From JAAYAY01 sp964429355 (GTDB lineage: Bacteria; Planctomycetota; Planctomycetia; Pirellulales; Thermoguttaceae): a stretch of 5,565 bases of DNA. The stretch is taken from contig CAYSCH010000512.1 in NCBI GenBank assembly GCA_964429355.1, positions 1-5,565 on the forward strand, read 5' to 3'. Position 1 is the first letter of the stretch; each line of letters opens with the position of its first letter. Shown here piece after piece: positions 1-5,112 of the stretch. The notes under the pieces were generated by a model. The model did no database searches, was not told the origin of the DNA, and saw nothing but the letters and a program-made list of their open reading frames with translations. The position numbers and the translations under genes are program-made.

Positions 1-91
1 GAGGATGTCTCATTGATGGCCGCGTGAGGTATAACGAGGGTGAGGCGGTACCTGCTCGCGTCCCCCCTATTGAGCCCCCGAGTGATCCCGC
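1..91. other. Leader upstream of the M28 peptidase; possible tail of an off-window gene
   Basis: No complete gene is visible here. In frame 1 the window opens with a short reading frame (EDVSLMAA) that stops at TGA 25-27. It could be the C-terminus of a preceding rightward gene, but eight codons cannot prove that. A TATAAC at 30-35 resembles a -10 box, but no TTGACA-like box lies about 17 bp before it. An in-frame TGA at 83-85 closes the peptidase frame nine bases before its ATG, so that gene cannot begin further upstream. No strong Shine-Dalgarno sequence precedes the ATG. Confidence 0.3.
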
Positions 92-1657
92 ATGCCCAAT
101 CCAGTCTTTCGAAGATCCCCTTATGTCGTTTCCCTTGCGGTTCTGATTCTCCTTGGTGAGGTCGTTACCACAGGGGCGGCCGAGAAAAACGCCTCGCTGG
201 CCGCGGCCATGAACTCGATCCTGGCCGACCAGTTGCAGGCCCATGTTGAGGTGCTGGCCGACGATGCCATGGCCGGACGCGAGGCGGGAACGGCAGGGGG
301 ACAAGCCGCCGCCGAGTATCTGGCGGAGCGGCTCAGAGAACTGGGCCTGAAAGGGGCGGGTCCCGACGGCGGATTCTATCAGCCGTTCGGGGCTGGATAC
401 CGGAATGTCCTGGCGCGACTTGAGGGTCGTGATCCCGCACACTCGGGCGAAACCGTCGTCATTTGCGCCCACTACGATCACATAGGACGAGGAACTCAGA
501 AGACGAGCCTTGGCCGAGTCGGCGAAATTCACAACGGTGCCGACGACAACGCCAGCGGAACCTCGGCGGTACTCGAACTGGCGGAAGCCTTCTCCTTTCT
601 CCAGGAACCTCCTCGTCGTACGGTCTTGTTTGCCTTCTGGGACGCCGAGGAGAAAGGGCTCTTCGGCTCCAAACACTGGATGGCCAATCCCACGGTTCGG
701 CGCGAGGGGATCGTCGCCGCCGTCAATATCGATATGATCGGCCATCTGCGCGACGGCCAACTTGCCGTCTTCGGCTCACGCACCGCCGAGGGATATCGCC
801 GCCTTGTCTCGACCAACAATGCCGAATCGGACCTGCGGATCGATTTCTCCTGGACGCTCGTCGCCAACGCCGACCACTTTCCCTTCGTCGAGCACCAAAT
901 CCCCGTTCTCTTCCCCCACACCGGCGTTCACGACCAGTACCATCGCGAAACGGACGACGCCGATCGAATCGACCCGGAGGGGATGACACGGATCGTCCGA
1001 ATGCTGTTCGGCACGATCTACGACCTGGCGGACGATAACGACGCTCCCAAATTTCGTCCTGCCTGTCGCGAGGAGTCTGCGTCGAAGTCAACCCGGGTTG
1101 CGGAAGGGGTCGGTGCCGTTCCGCAACGCTTCGGCGTTGCCTGGGATCCGCAGCGGACCGACGGCGTGGGGGTCGAACTCACATCGGTGGATCCCGGCTC
1201 GGCGGCCGACACGGTGGGGATTCGCCCGGGTGACCGTGTTGTGGAACTTGCAGGCCACGCCATTCACTCCGGCGAGGATCTGGCGGGCGCCGTTCTCTCA
1301 GCGGTCAACCCCGTGCGGGTACTGGTAAGGCAGCGCGAAAGCGAGGAGCCTCGCGAACTGGTCGTTCAACTTCAGGGGCAGCCGCTCCGCCTGGGAATTA
1401 CCTGGGAGTTGGACGCGGCGGAGCCCGGGACAGTGCTTCTCAAACAGGTCTTTCCCGGTTCGGCCGCTGCCCGGGCCGGGCTGCGGCCAGGAGACCGCAT
1501 CTACCAGATTGCAGGCCGCGACTTCGTCGACGACGGACAGTTCACCCAATGGGTCACGACATTCCCTGGCCCCCTGGAGCTTCTGATCGAACGCGAAGGA
1601 CGTCTCACCACGGTTGTGGTCCACTTCGCCGATGAACCCACCCAGGATGCCGCATGA
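92..1657 (+). CDS. Secreted M28-family zinc metallopeptidase with two C-terminal PDZ domains
   Basis: This is a 521-residue exported di-zinc peptidase of the M28 (aminopeptidase Y/S-like) family, expected to release N-terminal residues from peptides outside the cytoplasm. Residues 1-30 form a signal peptide: RR, a hydrophobic core, then a likely cut after GAA. A leading helical segment (about 47-90, LQAHVEVLADDAMAGREAGT) is typical of the family. The metal site is complete: H127 and D129 in AHYDH, bridging D151 in NGADDNASG, general base E186 and ligand E187 in DAEE, D214 in NIDMIG, and H284 in YHRETDD. Two PDZ domains follow, at about 345-425 (GSAADTVGIRPGDRV) and 430-515 (GSAAARAGLRPGDRI). 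There is no protease-associated insert domain. The start is the first ATG after an in-frame stop at 83-85, with little ribosome-binding signal. The gene converges on the lipoprotein gene. The family call is firm; the substrate is unknown, and PDZ binding of unfolded C-termini is inference. Confidence 0.93.
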   Translation: MPNPVFRRSPYVVSLAVLILLGEVVTTGAAEKNASLAAAMNSILADQLQAHVEVLADDAMAGREAGTAGGQAAAEYLAERLRELGLKGAGPDGGFYQPFGAGYRNVLARLEGRDPAHSGETVVICAHYDHIGRGTQKTSLGRVGEIHNGADDNASGTSAVLELAEAFSFLQEPPRRTVLFAFWDAEEKGLFGSKHWMANPTVRREGIVAAVNIDMIGHLRDGQLAVFGSRTAEGYRRLVSTNNAESDLRIDFSWTLVANADHFPFVEHQIPVLFPHTGVHDQYHRETDDADRIDPEGMTRIVRMLFGTIYDLADDNDAPKFRPACREESASKSTRVAEGVGAVPQRFGVAWDPQRTDGVGVELTSVDPGSAADTVGIRPGDRVVELAGHAIHSGEDLAGAVLSAVNPVRVLVRQRESEEPRELVVQLQGQPLRLGITWELDAAEPGTVLLKQVFPGSAAARAGLRPGDRIYQIAGRDFVDDGQFTQWVTTFPGPLELLIEREGRLTTVVVHFADEPTQDAA

Positions 1658-1792
1658 TAGGCCGTGGCAGCGGCTGTTGAGGAAGCCCGTTCCCGTATTC
1701 CCGGCCTTTCGTAGCGCAATTCAACAAAAGGAGCCCGGCAACTGAAGCGGCGGCCTCTTTTTCGCTGACCGCCAAGCTGCCGAGAACCTGTT

Positions 1793-1812
1793 TCCCAGGC
1801 CTTTGCCAGGGA
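1793..1812. repeat. Imperfect 8-bp inverted repeat (hairpin)
   Basis: TCCCAGGC (1793-1800) and GCCAGGGA (1805-1812) pair at seven of eight positions, with one A-A mismatch, around a CTTT loop. No T-run follows on either strand, so it is not a textbook terminator by itself. It lies 24 bp from the longer hairpin at 1837-1864, and both contain a TCCCA-type core. The two may be parts of one palindromic element or a degenerate copy of it. Confidence 0.4.
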
Positions 1813-1828
1813 TCGAGAACAGAGGTCC

Positions 1829-1864
1829 CAAAACAACGGTTCCCAAGTCGAAGCTTGGGAACCG
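1829..1864 (-). terminator. Putative intrinsic terminator of the lipoprotein gene; REP-like palindrome
   Basis: CGGTTCCCAAG (1837-1847) and CTTGGGAACCG (1854-1864) form a perfect 11-bp stem with a 6-nt loop (TCGAAG on the + strand). Read leftwards, the stem begins 32 bases after the lipoprotein stop codon and is followed by TTGTTTTG (1836-1829). That is the order expected of a Rho-independent terminator, although the T-run is interrupted by G. The arm GGTTCCCAAG/CTTGGGAACC is also of a type I recall as a multicopy palindrome in some bacterial genomes, so it may be a dispersed repeat that happens to serve as a terminator. The pairing is seen directly; termination is inferred. Confidence 0.55.
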
Positions 1865-1896
1865 GCTGTCTCGCAAGGATTCGCGACGGAAGGATC

Positions 1897-3639
1897 CTAT
1901 TTGTTCCCGTCGACTTCGGCCTGCGGAGCCGCTTTCGGCGGTTCAGCCGTGGGTGGCTCGGCCTTGGGTGTCGACTCCTGCTCGGCTTGGCTGCTCGCCT
2001 TGCTGGCGTCTTCCGCCTTGGGGGTTTCCTTCGGAGGTTCAGATTCCGGCGCCGCATCGGGCTTGGATTGGCCGTTGGCCTTGCTTGCGTCTTCGGCCTT
2101 GGGTTCGACCTTCGGTGCCGCGTCCTCCTTGGGCTGGCTGCCAGCCTTGTTTGCGTCTTCGGCCTTGGCGTCTTCCTTCGGTGGATCAGCTTTCGGGGCC
2201 GTGTCCTGCTTGGGCGGGCTGTTCGATGGTTCCGTTTTGCCCGCTGCTTTCACGAGCTTCTCAGCTTCGGCCTTCAGCTTTTCCAGTTCTGCAATCATGC
2301 CGGCTACCTTCTGTTGCTCGGCTTGGGCCGTACGGTGGGCCGCCAGGGCCGCAGCTCGTTCTTCAGCGGCTCGCTTGCTGGCTTCCGCAGCAGCGTTTTC
2401 GGCTTTCTCGGCCGCCGCCTTCGCGTCACGCAGTTGCCCCATCACCTCCAATACGTAGCCGCGTTCCTTCGCTGCCTCGTCTTCCGCCTTGCTGCTTGCC
2501 GCGCGAGCTGCTTCGGCCGCTGATTTCTCGGCTTCCGCCCGGGCCAATGCCTGGTTGGCAGCATCGCGGCTGATCTGCGCCGCCTGCTGCGCCGCCTCGA
2601 CGATCGTCTGCTGTTCGGCAAGGGCCACCTGCTGACGGGCGGCCTCGGTTTGGGCATGCTGTGCTTCGGCTTTTGCTGCTTCGGCGGTTGCGATTTGTTC
2701 CTTCGCAGTGATCTCCATCTGGCGGACTTCCTCATGCCAGATTTCCAGGAGCTTCCGCTCGTCCTCGAGCTCCGCCTTCTGGCGCGCGATAGTCTGCTTA
2801 GCCAGCCGGGCTGCCTCGACCGCCGCGGCTGCGGCTTCCTTCTCGAGCTTCGTCGCTTCCAGGACCGTACCAGCCGCTTGCTGCTCCTTCTGGGCCGCCT
2901 CCCTCTCGGCAACAACTGCGTCGAGCGTCTCCTGGGCTTCCTGTTTGGCCTTCTCGGCTGCGTCGCGATCGGCCTTCGCCTGAGCCGCCGTGCGCTGCAC
3001 CTCGTTGATGATATTCTCGGCCTTCGATCGGCCTTCGTCGGCCTCGGCTTTCGCGGCGATCGATTTCTCGATGGTTGCCTGGGCATCTGCCAGCTTTTGC
3101 TGCAGTTCGGCCTGCTGCTTCTCCACTTCTGTACGAGCTGTCTCCACAGCAGCCAGTTTCTTCTCCGCGTCGGCTACCATGGCAGCAGCATCCGACCGAG
3201 CTTTTTCCGCAGCCGCAAGCTCTTGCTGCGACTCGGCCCTGGCCTTCTCGACCTCAGTCTTGAGTGCTTGAGCCTCGTCATGCATCTTCCTGGCCTCTTC
3301 CGAAACGCGACTGGATTCGGCCATTCCGTCGTCGGCCGCCTTTTGGGCCTGCTCGGCGGCCGCCCGTTCCTCCTTCGCCTTGGCGAGGGCGTCTTCGGCA
3401 GACTTCTTTGCCGCGGTCGCCTCGGTTTCCTGGGCCTTGGCCTTGGCGCTCAACGATTTGGCCTCGGCAACCTGCTTCTGAAGTTCGGCCCGCGCCCGAT
3501 TCGCATCGTCCTCAGCCGATGCGGCTTTCCGCTGCTGTTTGGCGATGTCGGCCCTCAGTCGCTGGACCTCCTTCGATTCGCCGCAACCGGAAAAAAGAAA
3601 CACCGTCGCAACGAGAAAGACTCCACAAGTTCGGTACAT
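1897..3639 (-). CDS. Large Ala-rich coiled-coil lipoprotein with Pro/Lys/Glu-rich repeated tail
   Basis: The predicted product is a 580-residue lipoprotein of unknown function. Residues 1-18 are a lipoprotein signal peptide ending F-S-G, with C19 as the acylated cysteine (L15-F-S-G-C; Phe at -3 is less usual). After a short GESKE linker, residues 23 to about 467 are almost unbroken Ala/Glu/Lys/Gln/Arg sequence with no proline, so a very long alpha-helical coiled coil is expected (roughly 65 nm if one continuous helix). W301 is the only tryptophan. From about 468 to 580 the chain becomes Pro/Lys/Glu/Asp-rich and probably disordered, with KAEDA(N/S)KA(G/N/S)(S/G)Q repeated at 492, 514 and 541. 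No enzyme or OmpA-type peptidoglycan-binding domain is visible. The composition resembles TolA-like or Lpp-like envelope spacers, but low complexity makes such similarity unreliable. The start is supported by the lipobox and AGGAAG (3642-3647), close upstream of the ATG. Antisense frames across this gene are compositional shadows. Confidence 0.85.
   Translation of the reverse strand: MYRTCGVFLVATVFLFSGCGESKEVQRLRADIAKQQRKAASAEDDANRARAELQKQVAEAKSLSAKAKAQETEATAAKKSAEDALAKAKEERAAAEQAQKAADDGMAESSRVSEEARKMHDEAQALKTEVEKARAESQQELAAAEKARSDAAAMVADAEKKLAAVETARTEVEKQQAELQQKLADAQATIEKSIAAKAEADEGRSKAENIINEVQRTAAQAKADRDAAEKAKQEAQETLDAVVAEREAAQKEQQAAGTVLEATKLEKEAAAAAVEAARLAKQTIARQKAELEDERKLLEIWHEEVRQMEITAKEQIATAEAAKAEAQHAQTEAARQQVALAEQQTIVEAAQQAAQISRDAANQALARAEAEKSAAEAARAASSKAEDEAAKERGYVLEVMGQLRDAKAAAEKAENAAAEASKRAAEERAAALAAHRTAQAEQQKVAGMIAELEKLKAEAEKLVKAAGKTEPSNSPPKQDTAPKADPPKEDAKAEDANKAGSQPKEDAAPKVEPKAEDASKANGQSKPDAAPESEPPKETPKAEDASKASSQAEQESTPKAEPPTAEPPKAAPQAEVDGNK
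1987..2166 (-). repeat. Three degenerate 33-bp repeats in the lipoprotein tail
   Basis: Three copies of an 11-residue unit, consensus KAEDA-S/N-KA-x-x-Q, are encoded at 2134-2166, 2068-2100 and 1987-2019. Unit starts are 22 and 27 residues apart, and the spacers are rich in Pro, Lys and Glu/Asp. The unit is conserved at the protein level while the spacers vary in length and sequence. This suggests duplication followed by divergence within a disordered C-terminal region. Confidence 0.65.
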
Positions 3640-3641
3640 GG

Positions 3642-3647
3642 CTTCCT
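3642..3647 (-). promoter_or_regulatory. Ribosome binding site of the lipoprotein gene
   Basis: On the minus strand AGGAAG lies two bases before the ATG, so the AGGA core is four bases from it. The spacing is short but the purine match is good. It supports the same start that the signal peptide indicates. Confidence 0.5.
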
Positions 3648-3800
3648 GCCTGTTTTCTTGGGGGCACCGGTTCAGTAAGAGAGCCGCACAACAATCTGTA
3701 ACACTTCAGTTCTTCTTCCCCGTTCCGGTCGATAGAGCTCCTGCCCAGTCGGACTGCAGAAACGGGTTGAAGTCGGGTTCTCTTTCGGACTATCTGAAGA

Positions 3801-3813
3801 TGTCACCGTGACA
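3801..3813. promoter_or_regulatory. Perfect dyad TGTCAC-C-GTGACA, possible operator
   Basis: TGTCAC and GTGACA are exact reverse complements around a single C. A related GGTGTCA follows at 3823-3829. The dyad lies about 160 bp upstream of the lipoprotein start. A symmetric site of this size suits binding by a dimeric regulator, but with only one copy visible the role is a guess. A short RNA hairpin is unlikely with a one-base loop. Confidence 0.3.
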
Positions 3814-3983
3814 GGACGGCAAGGTGTCAGAATCGAGATATCAGGCATCCTGCGTAATATAGATCGACATGGAAATACAGGTAGGCCAGGAAAATTAACA
3901 GGGCTCTGGCCAGCAATTCTGCCTGTTCCTTGCCGGCACCACTCCGCCTAAGCTCTTTGGAAAACATCAGTTACGAATGTCAC

Positions 3984-4019
3984 AGAAACCACCTTCGGAC
4001 CAGTCGGTTTCTCGGTCCG
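3984..4019. repeat. Interleaved inverted repeats (two mutually exclusive stems)
   Basis: AGAAACC (3984-3990) pairs with GGTTTCT (4006-4012), and CGGACC (3996-4001) pairs with GGTCCG (4014-4019). The arms alternate A-B-A'-B', so the two helices compete or would form a pseudoknot. Only one base separates A' from B', which makes a stable pseudoknot sterically doubtful. On the minus strand the structure lies about 80 bases past the pentapeptide-protein stop, where it could shape the transcript's 3' end. Confidence 0.35.
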
Positions 4020-4100
4020 CCAGGTTGCAGGCTCCCCTACAACAGGTACTGTTTCTCCAGTCTCCCGCGAATTGCCAGGAGGCAGGCAAACCTTACCACC

Positions 4101-4967
4101 TCACTGGTTACCCAACCATTTCTGATAGTCTTCCCGCAGCGCACTTGGAGATTCTTCCCCCGGCGCAAATTCGGTCTCGAAGCGTTCGATCACCTCGGAG
4201 GGCAAGCCTTTGGCTCGCCACCAGTTGCAGTTGCCGAAGAAGGCGTCTTTGATCGACGCGTTTTCCAGATCGGCTTCCTCGAGGTTGGCCCCGGTCAAGT
4301 CGGCCGCGTCAAGATTGGCCCAGGTCAGGTTCGCCCGTTTCAAATTGGCCCGGGTCATGACAGCCAGCAGAAGATTGGCCTCGGTCATGTTGGCCCGTTC
4401 GAAGGTCGCGTCGACCAGGTCGGATTGCTCGAGTGAAGCGGTTCGCAGATCGGCACGGCTCACATCGGCACCCGTCAGGTCGACCTTGCGGAGAAACGCC
4501 TCGGAAAGGTCGGCAAGGGAGAGGTCCGTCCGGACGAGTTTGGTCAATTCCAGATTCGCGCGCCGCAGGTTGGCCGACTTGAAATTCGCATCCGACAAGT
4601 CGGAGCCGAGAAGGTCGATCATCTCGAGATTGGTCAGGGCCAGGTCGGCTCCCCGCAACTTGAGGTGTCTCAGGCGTGCACTGCGCCACTCCCGATTCCC
4701 TGCGACGACCAACGCCGTGAATGCGTCGCGCCGTTGTTCGGCCGTAGCACCCGGCTGGCTGACGACCCAGAACTGATGCTCCAGACGGCTCTTTCGCTCC
4801 TCCCTGACGATTCCCCAGAAGACCCAGAGATTGACCGTGAACATCAAAGCCAGAAGCAACCCCGCCACGCTCGGCAACCCTCGGAGCGTCAACCGGGAAG
4901 AATCCTTTTCCTTCAGCCGTCCCTCCAACGCGGCAATACGGCCGGCCAGGTCCGTTGCGTCCGTCAT
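4101..4967 (-). CDS. Membrane-anchored pentapeptide-repeat protein
   Basis: This is a 288-residue protein counted from the ATG at 4967. After a charged N-terminus comes one transmembrane helix at about 34-54 (LLLALMFTVNLWVFWGIV). A linker follows (about 55-96, including WVVSQPGATAEQRRDAF and the WRSARL entry). From about 97 to 246 it is an unbroken run of some 30 A(D/N)Lxx pentapeptides, with Leu, Phe or Met at the central position, ending at CNWWR (247-251). This predicts a right-handed quadrilateral beta-helix of about 7.5 coils. The last 37 residues form a non-repeat cap ending in KWLGNQ. The frame can be extended to a GTG at 4979, but the ATG is preferred because GGAG lies six bases before it. 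Members of this family range from the DNA-mimicking gyrase protectors to proteins of unknown role. The membrane anchor argues against a Qnr-type role, and a scaffold is more likely. Membrane orientation is ambiguous, since both flanks are basic. Confidence 0.93.
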   Translation of the reverse strand: MTDATDLAGRIAALEGRLKEKDSSRLTLRGLPSVAGLLLALMFTVNLWVFWGIVREERKSRLEHQFWVVSQPGATAEQRRDAFTALVVAGNREWRSARLRHLKLRGADLALTNLEMIDLLGSDLSDANFKSANLRRANLELTKLVRTDLSLADLSEAFLRKVDLTGADVSRADLRTASLEQSDLVDATFERANMTEANLLLAVMTRANLKRANLTWANLDAADLTGANLEEADLENASIKDAFFGNCNWWRAKGLPSEVIERFETEFAPGEESPSALREDYQKWLGNQ

Positions 4968-5112
4968 GCTACTCTCCACATTTGAGGCGAGCTACACTAT
5001 CTGAAGGAGCGATTCCGCACGTCCCCGCTCGGTGGGCAGGCGATAGCATGCCCACTCTCGATTATGGACCATCAACCGGCAATTTCCAGTCGTGCGTCAG
5101 GATCCAACCCGA
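4968..5112. other. Divergent intergenic region (pentapeptide gene / SGNH gene)
   Basis: This 145-bp region lies between two genes transcribed away from each other, so it should contain both promoters. No box pair with good matches and spacing could be picked out for either direction. The nearest purine-rich sequence to the SGNH start is AGGA at 5099-5102, ten bases before the ATG. Confidence 0.45.
4974..4977 (-). promoter_or_regulatory. Ribosome binding site that decides the start of the pentapeptide protein
   Basis: GGAG on the minus strand is followed by AGTAGC and then ATG (4967-4965), a standard six-base spacing. The alternative GTG start at 4979-4977 overlaps this site and has no purine-rich sequence before it. 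An ATG at 4981-4979 is out of frame and stops after five codons. Confidence 0.6.

Larger units (their letters stand above)
1658..1896. other. Convergent intergenic region with two hairpins
   Basis: This stretch separates two genes that run towards each other. No reading frame here looks coding. It contains a shorter imperfect hairpin (1793-1812) and a perfect long one (1837-1864), annotated separately. I found no clear GC stem followed by a T-run just after the peptidase stop on the + strand. Rightward transcription may therefore end at one of these hairpins or by a Rho-dependent route. Confidence 0.6.
3640..4100. other. Intergenic region with no convincing gene; upstream region of the lipoprotein gene
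   Basis: This 461-bp gap lies between two leftward genes. Short frames crossing it lack ribosome binding sites and protein-like composition, and the longer ones are extensions of antisense shadows. It should hold the promoter of the lipoprotein gene (rightmost base 3639) and the 3' end of the pentapeptide-protein transcript. I could not find a convincing -35/-10 pair. Notable structures are a dyad at 3801-3813 and interleaved inverted repeats at 3984-4019. A small AACAG-GTA-CTGTT palindrome also lies at 4041-4053. Its base composition is more AT-rich than the genes around it, especially near 3850-3900. A small non-coding RNA cannot be ruled out. Confidence 0.5.

Noticed and set aside
92..163. 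Twin-arginine signal peptide (RR at residues 7-8)
   Set aside because: The following residues SPYVV do not match the RRxFLK consensus, and the hydrophobic core is typical of Sec export.
1803..2573. 256-residue + strand frame rich in Pro, Arg, Trp and Leu
   Set aside because: It is antisense to the repeated tail and coiled coil of the lipoprotein gene. The apparent repeats are the reverse reading of the KAEDA units, and there is no ribosome binding site.
1897..3639. Possible Tol-Pal component (TolA) because of the Ala/Lys/Glu helix
   Set aside because: TolA is anchored by a transmembrane helix and has a folded C-terminal domain. This protein is a lipoprotein with a disordered tail and has no tol genes beside it; low-complexity similarity is not evidence.
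2650..3678. 342-residue + strand frame rich in Leu, Gly and Phe
   Set aside because: It is the shadow of the coiled coil: Ala/Glu/Lys/Gln codons read backwards give Leu, Phe, Gly and Arg. The sense strand has a lipoprotein signal, a ribosome binding site and coherent heptad-like composition.
3539..3811. 90-residue + strand frame reaching into the gap
   Set aside because: A third of it overlaps the start of the lipoprotein gene antisense, it has no ribosome binding site, and its composition is not protein-like.
3930..4436. 168-residue + strand frame with a repeated GPGQVG(R/P) pattern
   Set aside because: The pattern arises from the 15-bp periodicity of the pentapeptide repeats read antisense. 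The sense strand shows clean A(D/N)Lxx repeats.
4101..4967. Quinolone-resistance (Qnr-like) protein
   Set aside because: Qnr proteins are soluble, about 220 residues, with loops breaking the helix. This one has a membrane anchor and an unbroken repeat run.
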